A DNA stretch of 10,998 bases from the NCBI GenBank assembly GCA_003513015.1, contig DOTA01000523.1:20591-31588 (forward strand), given 5' to 3'. Shown here piece after piece: positions 1 to 9,400 of this stretch. The notes under the pieces are model-generated. The model was not told the DNA's origin. It saw only the letters and a list, made by a program, of their open reading frames with translations, and did no database searches. The first letter of the stretch is position 1. Each line of letters opens with the position of its first letter. This DNA comes from Chloroflexota bacterium (GTDB lineage Bacteria > Chloroflexota > Anaerolineae > Anaerolineales > UBA11858). The position numbers were made by a program, and so were the translations under genes.

Positions 1-118
1 CTATACTTTCCTGGGATACCGTCGCCCTTATCCGCAGGCTGGGTTGATTCTCGAGGGTGCCAGCGGTTGGAAAGGTTGGATATTTTTTACGGTGCACCTC
101 CTTTCTTTGATTAGATAG
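1..118. other. Possible edge-truncated coding segment, strand undecided
   Basis: The first ~80 bases look more GC-rich than the AT-rich stretch that follows, which suggests the edge of a gene. Two readings compete. On the + strand, the frame starting at base 2 is open for 38 codons and stops with TAG at 116-118. It ends in the hydrophobic stretch GWIFFTVHLLSLIR, and a weak hairpin with a T-run follows at 144-164. On the - strand, a GTG at 97-95 opens 32 codons without a stop, running off the window as MHRKKYPTFPTAG and onward. It directly abuts a perfect Shine-Dalgarno-like sequence (AGAAAGGAGGTG, 106-95) and a weak promoter-like pair (TTGCTT at 147-142, 17 bases, GATACT at 124-119). Neither product is recognised. 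The - strand start has essentially no spacing from the Shine-Dalgarno core, which counts against it. Confidence 0.25.
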
Positions 119-143
119 AGTATCGCGTATATTTTGGGAAAAA

Positions 144-164
144 GCAAGTACCTTGCAAATTTTT
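144..164 (+). terminator. Weak hairpin plus T-run, possible terminator
   Basis: GCAAG at 144-148 and CTTGC at 152-156 form a perfect 5-bp stem with a 3-base loop. AAA then TTTTT (160-164) follow. The AAAAA at 139-143 could pair with the T-run around a bulge. It lies 26 bases after the + strand TAG at 116-118, so it could end a gene entering from the left. The stem is short and the T-run does not directly abut it, and the same bases can be read as the -35 of a leftward promoter. Confidence 0.25.
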
Positions 165-249
165 CAGCAATTTCTAATCTATCAAGAATTATTTGGATGC
201 CAATTTGCCGATCTTCAATCAGATATCCTGTTTGCCTTTTTTCCCTGGA

Positions 250-272
250 GATATGATCTGTTTTGATATGAT
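250..272 (+). repeat. Direct repeat GATATGAT x2 upstream of the giant gene
   Basis: GATATGAT occurs at 250-257 and again at 265-272, 15 bases start to start, just upstream of the -10 element at 293-298. A related CAGATATC lies at 220-227. Two copies 1.5 helical turns apart in front of a promoter could be a regulator binding site, but the region is AT-rich and a chance repeat is quite possible. Confidence 0.3.
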
Positions 273-289
273 ATTTGCTTTGGCTTTTT

Positions 290-298
290 TGCTATAAT
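290..298 (+). promoter_or_regulatory. Extended -10 promoter for the giant gene
   Basis: TGCTATAAT at 290-298 is a perfect sigma-70 -10 hexamer (293-298) with the extended -10 TG. The best base-paired position for a -35 at 17-base spacing (270-275, GATATT) is poor, which fits an extended -10 promoter that needs little -35 contact. Initiation would fall near 305, giving a leader of about 50 bases before the ATG at 356. Confidence 0.6.
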
Positions 299-344
299 CA
301 ACTTACATCTGGTTTGCGGGGAACCAGTTTTCAATGAGATGCCT

Positions 345-350
345 GGGAGG
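345..350 (+). promoter_or_regulatory. Shine-Dalgarno site fixing the start of the giant gene
   Basis: GGGAGG lies five bases before the ATG at 356 and includes the perfect anti-SD complement GGAGG. The next in-frame ATG (383, residue 10) has no comparable site and would shorten the n-region of the signal peptide, so 356 is preferred. Confidence 0.8.
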
Positions 351-355
351 GCAAA

Positions 356-460
356 ATGAAAACCCAATATATAATTCCAAAAATGATTCGTTCGATTCCT
401 TTCTTGGCCGCATCTCTAATGATAGCGGTCGTTTTATTTGTGCCCCTGGCTTCACGGGCG
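356..460 (+). other. Signal peptide (residues 1-35)
   Basis: A basic n-region (K2, K9, R12) is followed by a hydrophobic core at residues 14-31 and then S33-R34-A35, a small-x-small site predicting cleavage before Q36. No lipobox cysteine sits at the cleavage point, so a Sec/SPase I substrate is expected. Confidence 0.85.
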
Positions 461-3400
461 CAGAGCATTTGTGTGGTAACCAGTATCAACGATGCGGGGC
501 CGGACACCCTGCGGCAATGCCTGCAAGATGTGGTCACTGGAGATAGTATCAGCTTTGATACCAGTGTCTTTCCGCCCGGCAGCCCGGTGACCATTATGCT
601 AAATAGCGAGCTACCTCAATTGAATCAAGGAAATATCAGCATCGATGCCAGCAACGCCGGGGTGATCTTAGATGGCAGCGGTTTGTCGAATGAACCTGGT
701 TTGCGGATTCAATCCGACGGCAACCAGATCATAGGTTTGCAGTGGCTCAATTTTCCGAACGATGTAATTTTTGTCCAGGGGAAAAATAATCTCATCGGTG
801 GCGATCGCAGCCTGGGCAGCGGCCCGCTGGGCCAGGGCAACTTATTTGGCAATAATGCCGGTGTCACCATAGTGATTCAGGGCACGGGCACCATGAGCAA
901 TACCATTTCCGGCAACTACATCGGCGTTGGCCTGGATGGCAGCACAGCTTTGCCCAATTATGGCGGCATTCGCGTTGAGGGCGGCGCCCAATATAACCGG
1001 ATTGGCGGTGATACCCCCGGTGAAAGTAATGTCATTGCTGGGAATACCTGGCGCGGCATCTCCATCAACGGGGTTGGTGATATTTATCCCCAGGACCCGC
1101 TCCTCGACGATGTTTCGCTCACCTTTGATGGCAGCGCCAACCTGCTGGCGAATAGCGGCTTCGATAGCGACACCCTGCACTGGGTCACTGCAGATGATGA
1201 CCCGGCCTTTGGCCGCAGCCTCAACACTGGCGATTATCATTCATCCCCCGCCAGCTACCAATTCAACCGCAACGCGGCTTGGGGCGTGATGCGCAGCTTT
1301 TACGATACCGCCGCCCAAACCGGCTCCATCCCCGATCCTTATCAGGCTAGCAGCTCGATCTGGATCACGGTAACACCCGGAACCCAGGTCGAGTTGAGCT
1401 ATTGGTATAACCTGGGCTTTGGCACAGCCTTCATATTGGGCCGGGATACCGGCGGCGGCTGGCGAAATCTGGAAGTGCTTGACTGCAATTGCATGGTCAC
1501 AGATTGGACCTATGCCGCCTTCACCGCCAAAATCCCCGGCGATATCGATGCCATTGGCATTCAATTCGATATGCGGATTAACGAGCAAACCGCTCATAAC
1601 ATCGTCAGCGGCAACTACATCGGCACGGATGCCAGCGGCCAAAACCCGCTGCCCAACCAGGAAGATGGCATTCGCCTCGAAAGTGGCACTGTCGACAACC
1701 TGATCGGCGGCCCGGATCAGGCCGCCCGCAATATCATTTTTTCGAATGGTTTCGCCGGGGTGCGGATCATGAATCCTGCCACGACCGGCAATATCATCCA
1801 GGGAAACTACCTCGGTTTTGGGCTGGGAGGCATTCGTCAGGCTTATCCCGTCGATATGGCCATGTCGCCCAATTTTGCGACAGATTGCACCCTGTATGTG
1901 GCAACCCAATCGACCGGCATCCATAAAACCACGGATTGCGGTGCCACCTGGAATGAAGTCAACCAGGGCTTGACCGAATCCCGTTTTATGATCGTTAAAA
2001 TCCCGCCCGACGCGGCCAATGCTAATCGCGTTTATGCCCTGGCCGAAACAGGCGCTTTGTTTATCACCCAAGACGGCGGTGCCAATTGGAGCCTGGTCAG
2101 CACCGTGCTGCAAGGCATTGATCGGCGTAACCTGGCGCTCTCCGCCAACTTCAACGTGGATCAAACCCTATACGCTTCCGCGGAAAACTGGAGTTGGCAG
2201 GAGTTGGGCGATGGACCCGGCGTGTTCAAATCCACCGATGGGGGCGTCACCTGGGCGCGTGTTGATAATGGCATGAGCGATAAACGCATCTGGAAAGTTC
2301 TGGCCTCGCCCTCTGCGGCTTCGGCGGGGACTTTGTTTGCCCTTGGATATGATGTGATCTACAAATCTACAGATGGCGGCGCGAATTGGAGTTCGCTCGC
2401 CAGCCCCGACAGCAATCTCACCGATCTGGCCCTCTCGCCCAATTTCGGCAGTGACCAAACCATGTTTGCGACCGCCTGGGGCAACAATAATGGACGGGTT
2501 TACCGCTCAACGGATGGCGGCGCTAATTGGACGGGCTTCGATACGCCGCGCGGCGACCCGCGCTTTATCGCCATTTCCCCGGCTTACGCCAGTGACCAAA
2601 CCGTCTGTCATGGCGGCGGCTGGAACGATTGGAGCTACTGCTCCTCCGATGGTGGCCTGACTTGGAATCAGCGCTTCAGCGGGCTGCCCGGTGGCCTGAA
2701 CTCAGGCGCAACCGGCATTCTGTTCACGCCCAATTACGCGACGACCCACACCCTTTACATGATCAGCCCCTCGGGCATCTCACGCTCGACGGATCGCGCC
2801 GAAACCTGGATCGTGCTAAACAGCCTGCATCCGGTCGGGAACGGGCAGGGTGTGGTGGTGGAAGACCGCGCCCACCAGAATACTATCGGTCCCGATAATG
2901 TGATCAGCAACAATGCCAGTGGCATTGAAATCCATTGGGACGCAAGTGACAACACAATTACGGGTAATCAAATCGGCACCTGGCCTGGCGGCCTTTCGGC
3001 GTTGCCCAATATCCAGGATGGTGTTCAGATTAATGGCAGCTACAATACCATCACGGATAACTTGATCAGCGGCAACCTGGTGGAAGGGGTACGCATCAAC
3101 GGCGAATCGGCCTTTGAAAATGTGGTGGCCGGGAACCTGCTGGGCACCGATATTACGGGCAATCAGGTTTTGGGCAACGGTGGAGCGGGTGTTTCCCTGC
3201 ACAGCGGCGCACATCACAACCTGGTCGGCGGCCATACCCCAGCCGAGCGCAACCTGATCAGTGGCAATGGTTATGCCATGGGCCTGTGGGATTGGAACAC
3301 AGCCTATAACACCATCTCCGGCAACTATGTGGGCGTGAATGCGGCCGGAACGGCAGGACTTTACAGTGGCAGCGGCATTCAAATCAACAGAGGCGCCAAC

Positions 3401-6400
3401 CACAACCTGATCGGCGGGCTGACGCCCGAAGAAGGCAACCTGATCAGCGGCAATAAATGGCATGGCGTCCAAATCACTGATGGTGGAACCTTCAGCAACA
3501 CGGTCTCGGCTAATATTATTGGCCTGGATGCCGGTGGCACTTACGCCATCCCCAATGGAGGAAGCGGTGTGTGGGTGGAAAATGGGCCAGAATACACGGT
3601 GATTGGCGGTGACACACCCGGTGAACGCAATATCATCAGTGGTAACGGCATTGGTGAGAACTGGGATCGGGTGGGTGTGTTTATCGGTGGGCAGGGTACG
3701 GCTTACACCCTGGTTCAGGGTAACTATATCGGCTTGGATATTTCGGGGGCACACCCCCTGGGTAATTTGGGGCATGGTGTCGAATTGTGGGTGGGCACGC
3801 ATGATAACCAGATTCGCGATAATGTGATCAGCGCCAATGGCTGGGAGGGCATTTTGGCGCTCAACGAAACCCCCAACAACCTGATTGACGGTAACTATAT
3901 TGGCCTAAATGCGGCAGGCACAACTGCCTTGGGTAACCGACGCAATGGTATCTACTTTGGCGAAGGCGGTTGGGATAATCGTTCGCCGCGGGATAATACG
4001 ATCAGCAATAATGTCATCAGCGGCAATGGCTTTAGCGATGGTGGCTACAGCGGTATCGTCATTGATGGTGGTTCTGCGAGTGGCAACCTGATCTTTGGGA
4101 ACAAGATTGGCACAGATCCCAGTGGCACCATACCCCTGCCGAATGCTTTTATCCTGGCTGAAGCGCAACAAGATTCGCTGGAAATAAGTGATTTCGATTC
4201 CGCACTGCCTAACCCCACATCCCTGAGTGGTTCCACTACGCCTAATTCTCTAATCAGCCAGGCGAGTCAAATGCAAATCCTGGATGTTCAACGGGATCCT
4301 TCCGCGATATCAGCTCCCAGCGGATCGCCCAATGCGAATGCCCAGAATGGAGTGACGTTCTATAACGGCGCGCACAATAATACAGTCGGCCCGAATAACG
4401 TCATTGCCTTCAATGGCTGGCATGGTGTTGAAGTCAATGGCAGCAGCGCTGGCAACACCATCACCCAAAACAGCATCTTCCGTAATACGCAGCAAGGTAT
4501 TGCCTTGGCCGATGGCGGCAACCACAACCTGATGTCCCCGCGCATCACCAGTTCCAGTCTCGTTGGCGGCACGGCCAGCGGTACAGCCTGCGCCAATTGC
4601 ACAATCGAGATTTTCTCAACCACCGATGAAGAAGGCCAGACCTTCGAAGGCAGCACAGTTGCTGACGTCAACGGCGCTTGGGCCTTCAATGCCGGTCACG
4701 CCTTGGTTGGGCCGAACCTGACAGCCACTGCCACCTCTGCCGAAGGTGACACCTCCGCCTTCTCGCAACTCTTCAATCTCTTGGTGTTCGATTTGAACGT
4801 TCCGCAAGACCTGAATGCCCTCAATCGCCTGGGCTTGCAGTACGATCTGGTCAATGGGGCTGCCTTTGCCAGCGTGGATTTGAGCAACTATGATGTACTC
4901 TTTGTCGGCTTCACCGGCAACGATCCCCAGCCCGACGATTTGTTGCAACCTTTACTTGACCGGCAGGCCGATATCGCTGCCTTCGTACAAGCCGGTGGCG
5001 CTCTGGTGGCAAACTCGGAAGATGGGGTGGTTGCCACTCCCCTGGACTGGCTGTGGGTTCCGGTTCCGGTCACACACCGTAATTCCAACAACCAGCAAAT
5101 GCTCATAAACCTGCCCACCCACTTGCTGATGGAGGGTCTGACCGAATCAGACCTGAATGGCTGGTGGCCCTACCACAACACCTTCACCACCTGGGACTGG
5201 CCCGAAGCCGAAGTCGTGTTGACTGAACCGGGTTCTGGCGAGGCTATTATTCTGGCAGGTAGCTATGGCAGCGGCCGGATGATTTTTAGTGGTTCGGACC
5301 CCGATTATCACGGGGAAGAAGGCGCTGCCAAATTGTTATCGAATGAAATATACTGGGCTGCGGGTGTCTTGACAGATCAGCCGCCCTTCGTAGCCTGGCA
5401 CCGCCCGGCCAACGCTGAAGGCACTTCAGCCAACACGCTGGTCGATGCTTACTTCGATCAGATGATTGATCCCATCACTGTGACCGCAGCCAACTTCAAG
5501 GTTGTCGGCAGCCAGAGCGGCGCAGTTAGTGGTGCGCTGGATTATGACAACTACTTTGGCGTGGCTACCTTCACGCCGGATACCCCCTTCAGCGTTGGCG
5601 AAACGGTCACGGTCACGGTCAGCGGCAACATCCAAGACCTAACCGGCAACGGGCTGGACGGCAATGGCGACCAAATTAGCCAGGGTTCGCCCATCGATGA
5701 CTATGTGTGGACGTTTACCATCCGCGACCCACACACGTTAGTGGTCAACAGCACCGGCGACGATGGCATGTGGAACTACGTGGAGGGCCAACTCACGCTG
5801 CGTCAGGCCATGGAAACCTGTCAGGCTGGTGATACGATCACGTTTGATCCGGTTGTGTTTCCGCCTGCCTCGCCTACTACGATCTTTGTCGAAAACGGTG
5901 AATATAATGCCATGTGGCCCGGCTATGTGACCATTGACGCTTCCAATGCCGGGGTGATTCTTAATGGCAGCCGCCTGGGCGGCGGTAACGCCTTCAACAT
6001 TGTCTCCGATGGCAACGCCATCCGCGGTTTACAAATCCTGTCCTTCCCTGATCAGGCCATCAACTTTATGTGGCGCAGCCAGCACAATGTGATTGGTGGC
6101 AGCAATGCCACGCCCGGCGGCGTGTGCAGCGGGCAGTGCAACTTGATCAGCGGCAACGGGGCCAGCGCCATTAACCTCAACGGGCTGGGTGTGAGAAACA
6201 ACCTCGTTTCCGGCAACTATATTGGCACCGATCGCAGCGGCAATACAGCTATCAGCAACAACCTGCGCTATGGTGTCAACGCGATTGACATCTCAGATGG
6301 CGCTAGCTACAACCGCATCGGCGGTGATACCCCAGGTGAGCGCAACCTGGTGAGCGGCAACCACTACGGTATCGTGATCAATTACGCCAATTACAACGAG

Positions 6401-9400
6401 GTGGTTGGCAACTATCTGGGTGTCAACGCGGCTGGCACAGCCGCGCTGGGCAACCGTGCCGCCGGAACAGGTGTGGGAGGCGGCCATCACAACACCTTCC
6501 GCAATAACCTGATCAGCGGCAACGATTGGGTGGGGCTGTATCTGCATAATTGGGGCGCCGATTACAACGTGGTCATCGGCAACCGCATTGGCACCGATGC
6601 CAGTGGCAGTGGTGCTATCCCCAATGGCTCGGGCATTGAACTTAATAATGACGCTCGAAACAATCGCATCGGCGGTATCACACCTGCGGAGCATAACGTA
6701 ATCGCTTTTAACAACGGCGACGGCATCGCTGTCTATGGTGGCGGAAGTTGGGCTAACACTTTCCAGCAAAATAGCATCTATGCGAACAGTGGACAAGGCA
6801 TCGCTTTATGGTGGATAGATGCCTTGCCGCAACCGGTCGTGGTGACTGCCTCCCCAGCCGGAACAGCCAGTGGCACCGCGCCCGCGAATTGCACGATTGA
6901 AATCTTCTCGGATAATGACGACGAAGGTCGCTGGTACGAAGGCACAACCACCTCCGATGGCAGCGGTAACTGGTCGTTTAACAAGGGCAGCGCCTTCAAC
7001 GGGCCGAACATTCACGCCACCGCCACCGATGCCGATGGTAATACCAGCGAATTCAGCGGCCCCGGCCCTATCATTGACGGCCTGTGGCCCCCCTCAGCCA
7101 ACCCTGGCTCAAATAATCTGGTATTTTGGCTGTGGGGCAGCAACTTCCGCGAGAACCCGCCCTTGGGCGTGGATTTCGGCGCTGGTATGGATGTTACGAA
7201 GATCGAATTCGTCCACTCTGGCTTGCTAAAACTTTACGTTAATATTGCCCCCGATGCCGCCTATGGCCTGCGCGACGCCACCGTGACCATCAACGACGGG
7301 CAATCCTTCACGCTGTCGAGCGTCTTTGAAGTAGTGTCGGAATTGCCACCGCCGCCCGTGGTAACCGGTGTGGATCCTAATCAGGCTGCACCCGGCACGT
7401 CGAGCGAGTTTTTTATCTTTGGTAGCAACTTCATTAATCAACCGCAGGTCAGCGTCAGCGGTGGTGATGTGGGAGTCAATTGGGTAGATTTCCAATCCGA
7501 CAAAAAGCTCTGGGTGAGTTTCTCTGTAAATGCGGGAGCAACCTTCGGGCCGCGTGATGTGACCGTGACGAACCCGGAAGGCCAATCCTTCACGCTGACA
7601 AACGCCTTCGTCATCGCCCCGCCCATCTTCGAAGATGTCGCGCCCTCCTTTGGGCTGAATCTGCACACTGGCGAAGATGGCGCAGCCTGGGGTGATTGGA
7701 ATGATGATGGCTGGCTCGATCTGGCCTTCGGTAGTAACTTCCTGTTCACCAATAACGCCGCGGCCTCCTTCACCGATGAAACCGTCAATGCCGGCCTGGA
7801 GTGGAACGATCAGTATAGCGGCTGGGCCTGGGGCGATTACAACAACGACGGCAAACTTGATCTGCTTTCGAGTTGGCGCAAGGTCTACCGCCAGAACAGC
7901 CTGCCCTTCAGCAAAGTGTTGGATGGCGGCGGCAATCACCCGCCCCTGGCCTGGGCCGATTTCGACCGCGACGGCGATCTGGATGCCTACGCCGATGGTA
8001 TTCTTTACCGCAATGACGGCAGCGACATCTTTACGGATGTTACTGGCGCCGCGGGGATCAATCCCAGCGGGTACCTGCTCTCGGCTACCTGGGCCGATAC
8101 CGATAATGATCTCTGGCCCGATCTGTATATCACCAACAACAGCGGTAACGACTATCTTTATCATAACAACGGTAATGGCACCTTTAGCGATGTCACCAGC
8201 GCGGCCGGTATCAACAATGGAGGCTCCGGCCACGGGGCGACCTGGGGTGATTATGATAACGATGGCGATCTTGACCTGTTTGTTGCCAACAATAATAACG
8301 AATATAGTGTGCTTTTCCGCAACAACGGCGATGGCACCTTCACCAATGTCAGCGAAGCCGCCGGTTTGCACGACCGCCAGGGCAATGGAACAGGTGCCAA
8401 CTGGCTCGATTATGATCTGGATGGTTGGCTGGATGTTTTCGTGGTCAACCGCGATGACCGCAACCGTCTGTATCACAACAACGGCAACGGTACCTTCACG
8501 GATTACGGCTCAGCAATAGGCGCAGCCTATAACCAGGATAGTGATGGTAGCGCGGTCGGTGATTACGATAATGATGGCGACCCCGACATCTTCGTGGTCA
8601 GCGGCACCTGGAATTGGTCGAATACTCCCAGCCGCTTGTTGCAAAACAACCTTGACCATACCAATCGCCATTGGCTGAAAGTGCGTTTGGAAGGTATTCT
8701 CAGCAACCACACCGGCATCGGTGCCCGTGTGGTAGTTTACACCGATGGGCCATTGCAGACGCGCTTAATCGCCGGTTCTACCGGCTACATGAGTCAAGAT
8801 GCCCCTGAAGCACTCTTCGGCCTGGGAAACTACACTGGGATTGTTGGCGTAATTGTCTACTGGCCGAGCGGTGTGATGGATGTACGCAATGTGGCAGTGG
8901 ATCAGACTATCGTGATTGCGGAATCCACACCCTACTTCCACGATCTCGGGCTGACGAGCGTTCTTCCTGCGGGTGAGCGCCCGATAAACATTGCCTTCCA
9001 GCCTTTCGTTACTCTGCGAAACTATGGGCAATCCGCCGATGGCGCGTCCGTGACTTGCCGCATCGTTCACAATAGTGCACAAGTTTACGCCCAAACGCTC
9101 AATACGGGCTTGCTTCCACCAGCTAACTGGAAATCGTTGACCCTTCCGGCCTTTACACCTACCGAAACCGGTAACTATCAACTGACCTGCCAGGTCGCTT
9201 TACCTGGAGACGAACGTACCAGTAACGATATCCTGGTTCAAAATATCTCGGTCACCGAACAGGTGACGGATGTCTGGTCAAAGGATGATCCCTATGATGA
9301 TGGCGATGTGCCCAGCAGCCTGAACAACTGGTATATGTCACCCGACCTGTGGGTGCGTAATGCTGATGATGGCGGTCTGATCCCACAAGACCCGATCAAG

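Larger units (their letters stand above)
671..4540 (+). repeat. First right-handed beta-helix tract (residues 106-1395) with three insertions
   Basis: Degenerate protein repeats alternate the forms NxIxGNYIGxxxxG and GAxxNxIGGxTPxExNxISGNxxxGIxI, typical of NosD-like/parallel beta-helix proteins. I count ten GNYIG-type turns here, including NTISGNYIGV, NIIQGNYLGF, NVVAGNLLGT, NTISGNYVGV, NLIDGNYIGL and NLIFGNKIGT. The copies are conserved in protein but varied in DNA, so this is old duplication and not a fresh nucleotide repeat. Long foreign domains interrupt the ladder at residues 262-412, 494-824 and 1264-1330, after which the repeat resumes in register. Such helices commonly bind or cleave polysaccharide; no catalytic residues can be assigned. 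Confidence 0.85.

Noticed and set aside
61..120. Possible end of a 16S rRNA gene because of CACCTCCTTTCT
   Set aside because: The bases before it show no similarity to helix 44/45 or the GGCTGGAT end of 16S rRNA; only the 12 anti-SD bases match.
383..385. Alternative start at the second Met (residue 10) of the giant gene
   Set aside because: No ribosome site in front of it, while GGGAGG sits at ideal distance from the ATG at 356.
1835..2827. Reading the Asp-box domain as a sialidase
   Set aside because: Asp boxes alone also occur in VPS10, Ycf48 and other propellers. The Arg triad and Tyr/Glu nucleophile pair could not be found.
671..6832. Beta-helix repeats as a recent DNA tandem expansion or assembly artefact
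   Set aside because: The copies agree in protein motif but differ widely in codons and in loop length; only stretches of about 15 bases are identical, e.g. at 911-925 and 1610-1624.
7226..8476. Long minus-strand open frame (416 codons) opposite the FG-GAP region
   Set aside because: It lies wholly opposite the coding frame of the giant gene, its product is Ile/Val/Gly-rich with no domain, and it has no start context. It arises from the repeated DNDGD-type codons read antisense. The minus-strand open frames at 2816-3802 and 1241-2164 are shadows for the same reason.
7677..8519. + strand 280-codon open frame in another frame
   Set aside because: Overlaps the FG-GAP blades completely; the translation is low-complexity Thr/Ala/Met/Ile, typical of a frame shadow.
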